This document shows positions 8,749-15,181 of a DNA stretch of 64,000 nt, in pieces. The stretch is from positions 5,557,238 through 5,621,237 of the forward strand of contig NZ_AP018222.1 of assembly GCF_002368035.1 (NCBI RefSeq), in the 5' to 3' direction. This stretch comes from Nostoc linckia NIES-25. GTDB taxonomy: Bacteria > Cyanobacteriota > Cyanobacteriia > Cyanobacteriales > Nostocaceae. The notes beneath the pieces are model-generated. The model was not told the DNA's origin. It made no database searches and saw nothing but the letters and a program-made list of their open reading frames with translations. The stretch's first letter is position 1, and each line of letters starts with the position of its first letter. The position numbers and the translations under genes are program-made.

Positions 8749-10152
8749 ATGTCAACAACTGAATTATTCGCAGATTTTAAACCTCCAGCTACAACTGATG
8801 GAAGCTATATGGGTATTGCATATCAAAAACGAGCGATCGCTAGTTATTTAAATGATAAATTTGACGATGAGTTTCAAAAAGCTAAAGCTCGGCTCAAGTC
8901 GGCTAAAGCCAAGGTAGGCTTATGTTGTGATAAAGGAAGTATCCAGCTACAAGCGACTTTACCAATCAAACAAGGCGATCGCGATACTAAAGGTACGGGA
9001 ACTAAACAGTACAAAATATCTTTGGGTATTCCCGCTAATTTAGATGGACTCAAAACTGCTGAAGAAGAAGCTTATGAACTTGGTAAATTAATAGCTCGTA
9101 AACAGTTTGTATGGACAGATAAATATTTAGGTAAACAAGCTTCAAGTCCCAAAGAAATTTTAACAATCAAAACAGCTTTAGAAACTTTTGAGCAAGAGTA
9201 TTTTAAGACAAGAAAAAAAACGATAAAAAGCGAACACACATATCATCAGTATGAATCAAGAATTAAGCAACATATTAGTTTAGATTGTCCTATTACATCA
9301 GATGCTCTCAAGGCAGAAATTTTCAAATGCTCTAGTGAATCGCAAAGATGGCAGTTATTTAAAATTCTCAATGTGTTAGCTCGTTGTTTCGATATTGTCA
9401 TTGATTTATCAGTCTTTAAAAAACAACCATTACCGAAAGCTAGAAATATTCCTAGTGACTCAGACATTATTAAATACTTTCATGAATATGAAAAGTATGC
9501 TTATGGTTCACCTAGTAGACGTAGAAGTGGTTTTGAAAATAATTGGCTTTTTTGGAGATGGATGTATGGCATGATCGCAACCTATGGGTTAAGACCAAGA
9601 GAAATTATTTTAGAACCAGATATAGATTGGTGGTTACATCCAAACAATAAAGATTTGACTTGGAAGGTTAGCGATAAATGTAAAACAGGAGCTAGGGAAA
9701 CTTTACCTTTATATCCTGAATGGGTTGATTTATTTGATTTAAGAAATCAACTATGTATCGAAATGTTGGCAGAAAAAACCTCAAATTCTACATCATTTAA
9801 AGATTGTGGCTATACAGTACAACATAATGCCTCTTGGTTTGATGACAAAGTACAAATACCATTCAATCCTTATGACTTACGACACGCTTGGGCAATTCGG
9901 GCGCATTTAATGGGAATACCAATCAAAGCTGCGGCTGATAATTTAGGGCATTCTGTAGAAATGCATACTAAAGTTTATCAAAGATATTTTGGACTAGATA
10001 ATCGCAAAAAAGCTATTAATGAGGCACTTAGCAAAAAATCTCATTTAGAGGCATTTAGCGAAGAAAACCAAAGATTGAAATTAGAGATACAATTGCTGCA
10101 AATAGAGAATGAAAAGTTAAAACAATTAATTAATACAAATACTAAAATTTAG
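8749..10152 (+). CDS. XisA/XisC-like tyrosine site-specific recombinase
   Basis: A 467-residue recombinase expected to excise the coxA element. The C-terminal catalytic half shows box I arginine in ATYGLRPREI (about residue 280), then YDLRHAWAIR (Tyr375, Arg378), LGHS (about 400-403) and the nucleophile Tyr410 in HTKVYQRYF. The usual HxxR histidine is replaced by tyrosine (YDLR), a substitution I recall for the heterocyst excisases XisA and XisC. The N-terminal ~150 residues are Lys-rich, with a YHQYESRIKQHI segment like a core-binding arm. The C-terminus is a short coiled coil (ENQRLKLEIQLLQIENEKLKQLI). It is transcribed opposite to the cox operon. Confidence 0.88.
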   Translation: MSTTELFADFKPPATTDGSYMGIAYQKRAIASYLNDKFDDEFQKAKARLKSAKAKVGLCCDKGSIQLQATLPIKQGDRDTKGTGTKQYKISLGIPANLDGLKTAEEEAYELGKLIARKQFVWTDKYLGKQASSPKEILTIKTALETFEQEYFKTRKKTIKSEHTYHQYESRIKQHISLDCPITSDALKAEIFKCSSESQRWQLFKILNVLARCFDIVIDLSVFKKQPLPKARNIPSDSDIIKYFHEYEKYAYGSPSRRRSGFENNWLFWRWMYGMIATYGLRPREIILEPDIDWWLHPNNKDLTWKVSDKCKTGARETLPLYPEWVDLFDLRNQLCIEMLAEKTSNSTSFKDCGYTVQHNASWFDDKVQIPFNPYDLRHAWAIRAHLMGIPIKAAADNLGHSVEMHTKVYQRYFGLDNRKKAINEALSKKSHLEAFSEENQRLKLEIQLLQIENEKLKQLINTNTKI

Positions 10153-10192
10153 TAGTTAAATTGTCAAAATCTATTTTTTGAATATGAGTTTT

Positions 10193-10230
10193 ATAGGGTG
10201 CATTATGTCTGAAGCCATAATGCACCCTAT
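10193..10230 (+). terminator. Hairpin after the recombinase gene
   Basis: ATAGGGTGCATTATG, an 8-base loop and the exact complement CATAATGCACCCTAT form a perfect 15-bp stem 40 bases after the recombinase stop. There is little T-run (CCCTTTG). It may terminate recombinase transcription or be an immobile member of the TAGGGTGCRTTA hairpin family also seen at 17970-18047. The remainder of 10153-10464 is AT-rich with no gene. Confidence 0.55.
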
Positions 10231-10445
10231 CCCTTTGTAAGTAAAGTATTATGAATTTTGAATCATGCTTATTGTATAAGCAAAAAATAAGCATTTTAAA
10301 GTGTTTATAATATTACAAAATTGCTTCACAAAATCGCGGCAATGCTGAGATATGGCTGTAGAGATAAATCGTTAAATAAAGAAAATTAACCCAAATTTAA
10401 GTAATTTAATATGGCCGCACCTGAAACAACTTATTTATCAACTTT

Positions 10446-11408
10446 TCAAAGTCCTAACAAGTTTATATGGTGTACCCAAACAATACCGCTGACTACAGCA
10501 ATCAAGATGGATGAAACGGCAACTACTTTGTAACCAAATAGAGGTTTACGCGAATAAACTGGGAAGATTTCTGAAAAAATGCCGAAGATGGGCAAAATTA
10601 TCACGTAAACAGCGGGGTGGGAGTAGAACCAAAAGTAATGCTGGAACATTACTGGATTTCCTCCCCTGGCAGGGTCAAAAAAGGCGGTGCCACAAGTGAG
10701 GTCGAGTAAGAGCATTACCGCACCTGCTGTGAGTGCAGGTAGTCCAAAGAGTTGGATGATTTGGGCGCTAAATACTGCCCAGACGAACAAGGGCATCCGG
10801 AAGAAGCCCATTCCTGGCGCCCGCATCTTGACAATTGTGGTGACAAAGTTCACTGCCCCCATAATTGAAGACACGCCAGATACCGCCACCGCCAGCAGCC
10901 AGAGGACTTGACCGTTGATTAAATTTCCGGTGGGATTCTGGAGACTAACTGGGGGATAAGCCCACCAGCCTGCTTGGGCTGGGCCGCCAGGAATGAAGAA
11001 ACTGCTCATCAAGAGAATCCCGACTACTGGCACCATCCAAAAAGCAACGGCGTTGAGGCGGGGAAATGCCATATCTCGCGCCCCAATCATCAAGGGCACT
11101 AGATAGTTGGCAAAACCAACCAGTGAGGGAAATGTCCACAAAAACAGCATCACAGTGCCGTGCATGGTAAACATGCCATTGTAGACTGTGCGATCGACTA
11201 AATCTGATTCGGGTGTCATCAGTTCTCCCCGAATCACCATTGCAAAGATACCGCCGACCAGAAAAAAGATAAACGAGGTAACGAGATACTGAATACCAAT
11301 AACTTTATGGTCTGTACTAAAGCTGAAGTATCGCTTCCAGTCGCCTGGAGATTCATGGTGAGAAATTTCACCAACGATACTAATGCCATCAATAGGAACA
11401 TTAGTCAT
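10446..11408 (-). CDS. coxA: Cytochrome/quinol oxidase subunit I, N-terminal part of split coxA
   Basis: The N-terminal half of the haem-copper oxidase subunit I. It carries the low-spin haem ligand in MFTMHGTVMLFLW (about residues 79-91) and the CuB/Tyr motif FYSHPAVYVIILP (about 266-278), and ends GIVWVHH, where the element begins. The final residues of the open frame (INLLGL, 10464-10446) are element-encoded. In the rejoined protein the sequence becomes VWVHHMYVSGTPG, the invariant CuB-binding region. In the present form only a truncated, inactive subunit could be made. It lies 89 bases after coxB. Confidence 0.93.
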   Translation of the reverse strand: MTNVPIDGISIVGEISHHESPGDWKRYFSFSTDHKVIGIQYLVTSFIFFLVGGIFAMVIRGELMTPESDLVDRTVYNGMFTMHGTVMLFLWTFPSLVGFANYLVPLMIGARDMAFPRLNAVAFWMVPVVGILLMSSFFIPGGPAQAGWWAYPPVSLQNPTGNLINGQVLWLLAVAVSGVSSIMGAVNFVTTIVKMRAPGMGFFRMPLFVWAVFSAQIIQLFGLPALTAGAVMLLLDLTCGTAFFDPARGGNPVMFQHYFWFYSHPAVYVIILPIFGIFSEIFPVYSRKPLFGYKVVAVSSILIAVVSGIVWVHHINLLGL

Positions 11409-11497
11409 GAGTTACTTTCCTGTTAATAAATTCAGGGAGGGGGAAAGGGGGAAAGGGGAAAGAAGAGTTTGTTTGATTCTTCTGGGTGGGGCGTTTT

Positions 11498-12430
11498 TCA
11501 ACCAGGGGAGTTGACTAGAGGAGGTGCGGCGGGAGGAACTGTGGCCCAACCAGTTTGGACTGACTGATTGGATGTTTGAGCATACTCAGAAGCTGCTTGG
11601 TTTTTGGCTGGGGATGGCTTTTGAGTTGCGGCTTGGGATAGCCATTGATGGTATTCTTCAGGAGATTCGACAACCACATTCGCCTGCATGGTTGCAAAAT
11701 ATGTACCGCTGTATTGGGAATCTGTCAAGCGATATTGGCCGGGACGAACGGGAGTAAATTCAAAGTCGATCGCATGGTTGGGAATAATATCCTGTTTGAG
11801 GCGAAATGCAGGAATGTAAAAACCGTGCAGAACGTCTTGTGAGTTTAGCGCTAAACGCACCCGGCGATCGCTCGGTAAATGCAATTCAGTACTGGTGACA
11901 TCTGTTTCTGGATAATGAAAAACCCAAGCCCATTGTTTGGCTAGTACGTCAATTTTTTCTACTGGTTCAGCTAAAGCTGTATCTGACGAGTCTTTCGGCG
12001 CTGCATAAGCTGATTCCATTCCCAAGGGATTATGCAGGTGAACTAGTTGGGACGGGCCTTGAATTCCCATTTGCTCGTAAACTTGGTAGCTGTAACCTGC
12101 AATCCAAAACACCAACAAAATTGGAATTGCTGTCCAGACAACTTCTAAGGTGATATTACCTTCAATGGCGGGGCCGTCGGTAAAGTCATCCTTAACTGCG
12201 CGATGGAAGATTACAGAATACATCAAAGTACTCGTTACTCCCAAAAAGATGAAGCTACCAAGGGTTACTAAGAAACTAATCAAATTATCAATTAGTTGGG
12301 ATTCGGCTGCTGCTTGTGGAGGAAGCCAAAAGTAAGCTTGTTTGCCGATCCACAGACTTGTAGCGCTGATTGCGATCGCGCCCGTAAGCAGCGTCAAAAT
12401 ATTTAAAATCTTCTGGATTTTCATGGTCAA
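11498..12430 (-). CDS. coxB: Oxidase subunit II lacking the CuA site (ARTO type)
   Basis: A 310-residue subunit II with N-terminal membrane helices (about 8-28, 48-72 and 98-115) and the cupredoxin domain (VLAKQWAWVFHYPETDV, then LHLPSDRRVRLALNSQDVLHGFYIPAFRLKQDIIPNH). Where aa3 cytochrome c oxidases have the CuA ligands CxxxC...H, this protein reads DSQYSGTYFATMQANVVV, with no Cys. CuA is therefore absent, as in quinol oxidases and in the cyanobacterial alternative respiratory terminal oxidase (Synechocystis CtaCII, Anabaena Cox3). The electron donor is probably plastoquinol rather than cytochrome c. This is inference from missing ligands plus family knowledge. Confidence 0.88.
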   Translation of the reverse strand: MTMKIQKILNILTLLTGAIAISATSLWIGKQAYFWLPPQAAAESQLIDNLISFLVTLGSFIFLGVTSTLMYSVIFHRAVKDDFTDGPAIEGNITLEVVWTAIPILLVFWIAGYSYQVYEQMGIQGPSQLVHLHNPLGMESAYAAPKDSSDTALAEPVEKIDVLAKQWAWVFHYPETDVTSTELHLPSDRRVRLALNSQDVLHGFYIPAFRLKQDIIPNHAIDFEFTPVRPGQYRLTDSQYSGTYFATMQANVVVESPEEYHQWLSQAATQKPSPAKNQAASEYAQTSNQSVQTGWATVPPAAPPLVNSPG

Positions 12431-12626
12431 TAGTCATTAATCATTGGTCATTGGTCATTGGTCACTTGTACTGAGCGTACCCCTGCGGGGAAGCAAGCTA
12501 CGCGTAGCGTCTCGAAGAGAAGTCGTTGGCGCAGCCTCTCGCAGAGAAGTATTGGTCATTAGTCATTGGTCATTGGTTATTAGTAAAAAACAAAGGACAA
12601 ATGACTAATGACAACAGACAAATGAC
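12431..12626. repeat. Heptamer tandem repeats around a palindromic repeat
   Basis: Runs of CATTGGT/TAGTCAT heptamers at 12433-12471 and 12553-12625 flank a copy of the dispersed repeat that starts GTACCCCTGCGGGGAAGCAA (about 12477) and runs to about 12548. This repeat family recurs at 18097-18120. It sits between the second DUF2231 gene and coxB inside the oxidase operon. Confidence 0.75.
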
Positions 12627-13244
12627 TTATTTGAGTGTTTTGTTGAGATCTTGGCCTAGTTGTAGTAGTCTATCTGCTGTGTTGTGTACGCCAAACTCGG
12701 TAGCCAGTTGCGCTCCTAGCGTGCCGTGGAGGAACATCAGGAACATGACGGCTAGGCCTGCGAGTAAATAACTCCATTGCACTTGTCTGTCTGTCTGTCT
12801 ATATTCTTCTTTGCTCCAAACGAAGCGCTGCCATCCTCTCCAGATGGTCATACCAACAATTACTGCTAATAAGAACACACCACCGACACCATGCCAAATC
12901 ATGGTTTCCATTGCCTGCAATCCCCAGGCGCTTTTCACGTCAGCTGGTGGTGTTGCCAATAGCATTTCGTAAAAACCTGCTCCCACCGTGAAAAATGTAA
13001 TGATGCTGGAAGCGAACATGTTATACCAGCCAACTTCAAAGAAGTTGTCACGTTCGACGGTAATTCCCAAAAATTTGAAGACCCATTTTTGGAAGGGGAA
13101 CAAAACACCGACGATATCAAAGGTGATGCCGATGATGAATAAACCTAGTGTGAGATGGACTAAGTTGGGATGAATGGGAATCGTGTAAGGTAGTCCGTTT
13201 GCGCCGAGTTGTCCGTTCAATTGGTCAATCAGTTCTAAGTTCAT
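12627..13244 (-). CDS. DUF2231 membrane protein, second of pair
   Basis: A 205-residue polytopic protein of the DUF2231 family with His-containing helices: IPIHPNLVHLTLGLFIIGITFDIVG (about 21-45), METMIWHGVGGVFLLAVIVGM (about 112-132) and AGLAVMFLMFLHGTLGAQL (about 163-181). The ATG at 13244 overlaps the stop of the preceding DUF2231 gene by four bases, which decides the start. Paired histidines in the helices suggest haem b or quinone binding, but this is inference. Its place ahead of coxB matches the arrangement I know for heterocyst-type cox3 operons. Confidence 0.85.
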   Translation of the reverse strand: MNLELIDQLNGQLGANGLPYTIPIHPNLVHLTLGLFIIGITFDIVGVLFPFQKWVFKFLGITVERDNFFEVGWYNMFASSIITFFTVGAGFYEMLLATPPADVKSAWGLQAMETMIWHGVGGVFLLAVIVGMTIWRGWQRFVWSKEEYRQTDRQVQWSYLLAGLAVMFLMFLHGTLGAQLATEFGVHNTADRLLQLGQDLNKTLK

Positions 13245-13741
13245 GGCAATAAACCATCCTTTAGCGCTTCCACAACTGGTACTGTATGCAGTCCATACAC
13301 CCAAACAAGTCGATCTCCCAGATATACTTGCAAGCCAACTATTAAAGTTAAAACTAGCCCGGCTCCGAGATAATAAATCGGTACTTTTTGTGGGTTACGG
13401 CTACGAATTACATAGCGCCAAGCTGTAATTGCAGCGATGATTCCCGAAAGCGACCAACCAATTAATGTATGCAAATTCAGCACCGATTTAGCTAGGCTGT
13501 AGGGTTGTGCTAAACCAGCTTCAAATTGACCGAAAATGATGGCAACAAAAATAGCGATCGTAGCGACAAACATATTCCACCAACTCACTTCAAAAAGGCG
13601 AGTTTTACCAGTGAAATAGCCAACTACATCGCAAAAAAAGGAAAATAAGACCATCGCAATTACGAAGTGGACAACGATGGGGTGAATCGTATCTGGATAC
13701 GGCAAATTATGGTCATTCAAAGATGTAAAATACTCAAGCAT
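13241..13741 (-). CDS. DUF2231 membrane protein, first of pair
   Basis: A 166-residue membrane protein, the first gene of the oxidase operon. It has four predicted helices, with conserved histidines in DTIHPIVVHFVIAMVLFSFF (about 18-37) and SVLNLHTLIGWSLSGIIAA (about 86-104), plus VWVYGLHTVPVVEAL near the end. It is homologous in layout to the following gene, with which it shares an ATGA overlap. The two proteins may form a membrane partner that feeds electrons to or stabilises the CuA-less oxidase. No direct evidence for the role is visible. Confidence 0.83.
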   Translation of the reverse strand: MLEYFTSLNDHNLPYPDTIHPIVVHFVIAMVLFSFFCDVVGYFTGKTRLFEVSWWNMFVATIAIFVAIIFGQFEAGLAQPYSLAKSVLNLHTLIGWSLSGIIAAITAWRYVIRSRNPQKVPIYYLGAGLVLTLIVGLQVYLGDRLVWVYGLHTVPVVEALKDGLLP

Positions 13742-14589
13742 TGTGTTCTCCTGGACATATTTACCGCACTGGAACTAAATTTCAAACTTTTATGGACGCT
13801 CACTAAGCTGTCGCCCATATAACTTGCACATCTTTTGTTGTTGGCTGTTAACCTCTGAGAGTTAACTCTCAACCGTCAACTGTCAACAGCATAAGTGACG
13901 GGAGCAAATTAAAAAGGTAACAGCTTAACATCACCACAAGTATCCATCTATAAATGACCGGAATCTGTTCACCAGTTATTAGTTCTCAGATCGGAATTCA
14001 GAATTCAGAATTCAGAATTCTTACTTTATCATTACCCCTTACAACCTCGATAAATGTTCGCTGATTTAATATTTGCGCGGTGCAATATGTTTAGTCATGT
14101 CTTAACTTTTGGTAGTCAAATCTTGTGAGTTTGCCTACAGACAATATTTTTACTGGAGATTCCTTCCCTCATGCCGACAATCTACAACAGCAATTGTTAA
14201 TCTACCTAAACAAAGTCGCTGTTGTTTGTTGATTGGCTTAACCTATCTTTTAGCTTAAGTAAATTTTTATGAATTGTCAAAAGAATAAAATATAAAAGTT
14301 AAAAAATTATTTGTTTAGCAATAAAAATAGTTTTTTTATGTATCTAAATTAGCATAATTAAAATATTATTAAACATAAATACAATACTTTTATGTAAACT
14401 ATTTCACATTTACGAAATATTTATTTGTAAAATAAATCACAAAAATATATAATCTTCAATAGTTGTGGGAAAAGTAAGGAATAGGAAGATGGCGAGATGA
14501 GGTAGACAAGGGATAAGAATTAATAAGTAATGCCCTATGCCCCATGCCCTATACCCTATAACCATGCCCTATAACCATATTCGGCCGGT
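13742..14589. other. Intergenic region with the oxidase operon promoter zone
   Basis: This 848-base stretch holds no gene. It should contain the minus-strand oxidase promoter next to 13741 and the plus-strand cheB promoter next to 14590. A tandem GAATTCA array sits at about 13995-14020, and GTTAACTCTCAACCGTCAAC-type repeats at about 13845-13888. The segment 14260-14460 is strongly AT-rich. The region 14530-14578 has ATGCCCTATACCCT-type tandem repeats. A perfect NtcA palindrome GTA-N8-TAC was looked for and not found. Confidence 0.55.
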
Positions 14590-15177
14590 ATGAGGCCTAA
14601 ATTAGTGTCATTTAAAATTGTAGTGATTGGTACTTCATTAGGTGGATTATCGGCATTGAAAATCATTCTCCAAAATTTGCCAGCGGATTTTCCAGTGCCG
14701 ATCGCGATCGTGCAACACCGCCACAAAGAGTCGAACAACGCACTGCGGCAACTATTACAAGAATCGATTTCCTTGCCGATTCGAGAAGTGGAAGATAAAG
14801 ACGAAATACTGCCAAGACATATCTACCTAGCTCCAGCAGATTATCACTTGCTTGTTGAACCCGGTCACTTTGCTCTTTCCACTGATGAACCTGTTTCCTA
14901 TGCTCGACCATCTATTGATGTGTTATTTGAGTCGGCAGCCGATGTCTATGGCGAAGAAGTTATCGGTATAATATTGACAGGAGCCAATCATGATGGTATG
15001 CAAGGTTTAAAAAAAGTGAAAGCGCGGGGAGGAATCACTATTGTACAAGAACCTGCTACAGCAGAGAGCTGCATTATGCCAGAGGCAGCAATTTCATCTG
15101 TTGCAGTAGACTGGATTTTGACACTAAGAGACATTGCTGACCAAATGGTCAAGCTTTGTTATTTATCACGGAAATGA
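14590..15177 (+). CDS. CheB-type protein-glutamate methylesterase
   Basis: A 195-residue stand-alone CheB esterase domain without the usual N-terminal receiver. Catalytic residues are visible: Ser in VIGTSLGG (about residues 12-19), His in IVQHRHK and Asp in LTGANHDGMQGL (about 132-143). CheB removes methyl groups from, or deamidates, chemoreceptor glutamates. In cyanobacteria such receiver-less CheB proteins are often next to hybrid kinases and may serve other signalling. It lies five bases ahead of the hybrid kinase gene, so the two probably form one transcription unit. Confidence 0.87.
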   Translation: MRPKLVSFKIVVIGTSLGGLSALKIILQNLPADFPVPIAIVQHRHKESNNALRQLLQESISLPIREVEDKDEILPRHIYLAPADYHLLVEPGHFALSTDEPVSYARPSIDVLFESAADVYGEEVIGIILTGANHDGMQGLKKVKARGGITIVQEPATAESCIMPEAAISSVAVDWILTLRDIADQMVKLCYLSRK

Positions 15178-15181
15178 ACCC

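Larger units (their letters stand above)
8632..10472. mobile_element. coxA-interrupting excision element (XisA/XisC type)
   Basis: The element is bounded by direct repeats ATATGGTG at 8632-8639 and 10465-10472, so recombination would release a 1,833-bp circle. The flanks are the two halves of coxA, and the core encodes His-His-Met of the CuB site. Excision restores a continuous 553-residue CoxA. The only substantial gene inside is a tyrosine recombinase on the opposite strand. Just inside the repeats lie AAACT (left) and AGTTT (right), so the circle junction would read AGTTTATATGGTGAAACT, inverted arms around an 8-bp core. This matches the heterocyst-specific nifD and hupL element class. Developmental excision is inferred, not shown. 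Confidence 0.9.

Noticed and set aside
7914..11408. coxA broken by simple insertion or frameshift, that is, a pseudogene
   Set aside because: The halves rejoin perfectly at an 8-bp direct repeat with no stop or frame change, and a matching recombinase lies inside.
13742..14300. NtcA site (GTA-N8-TAC) for the oxidase operon
   Set aside because: Only a near match GTAACAGCTTAACA was seen near 13917. One half is imperfect, so it was not called.
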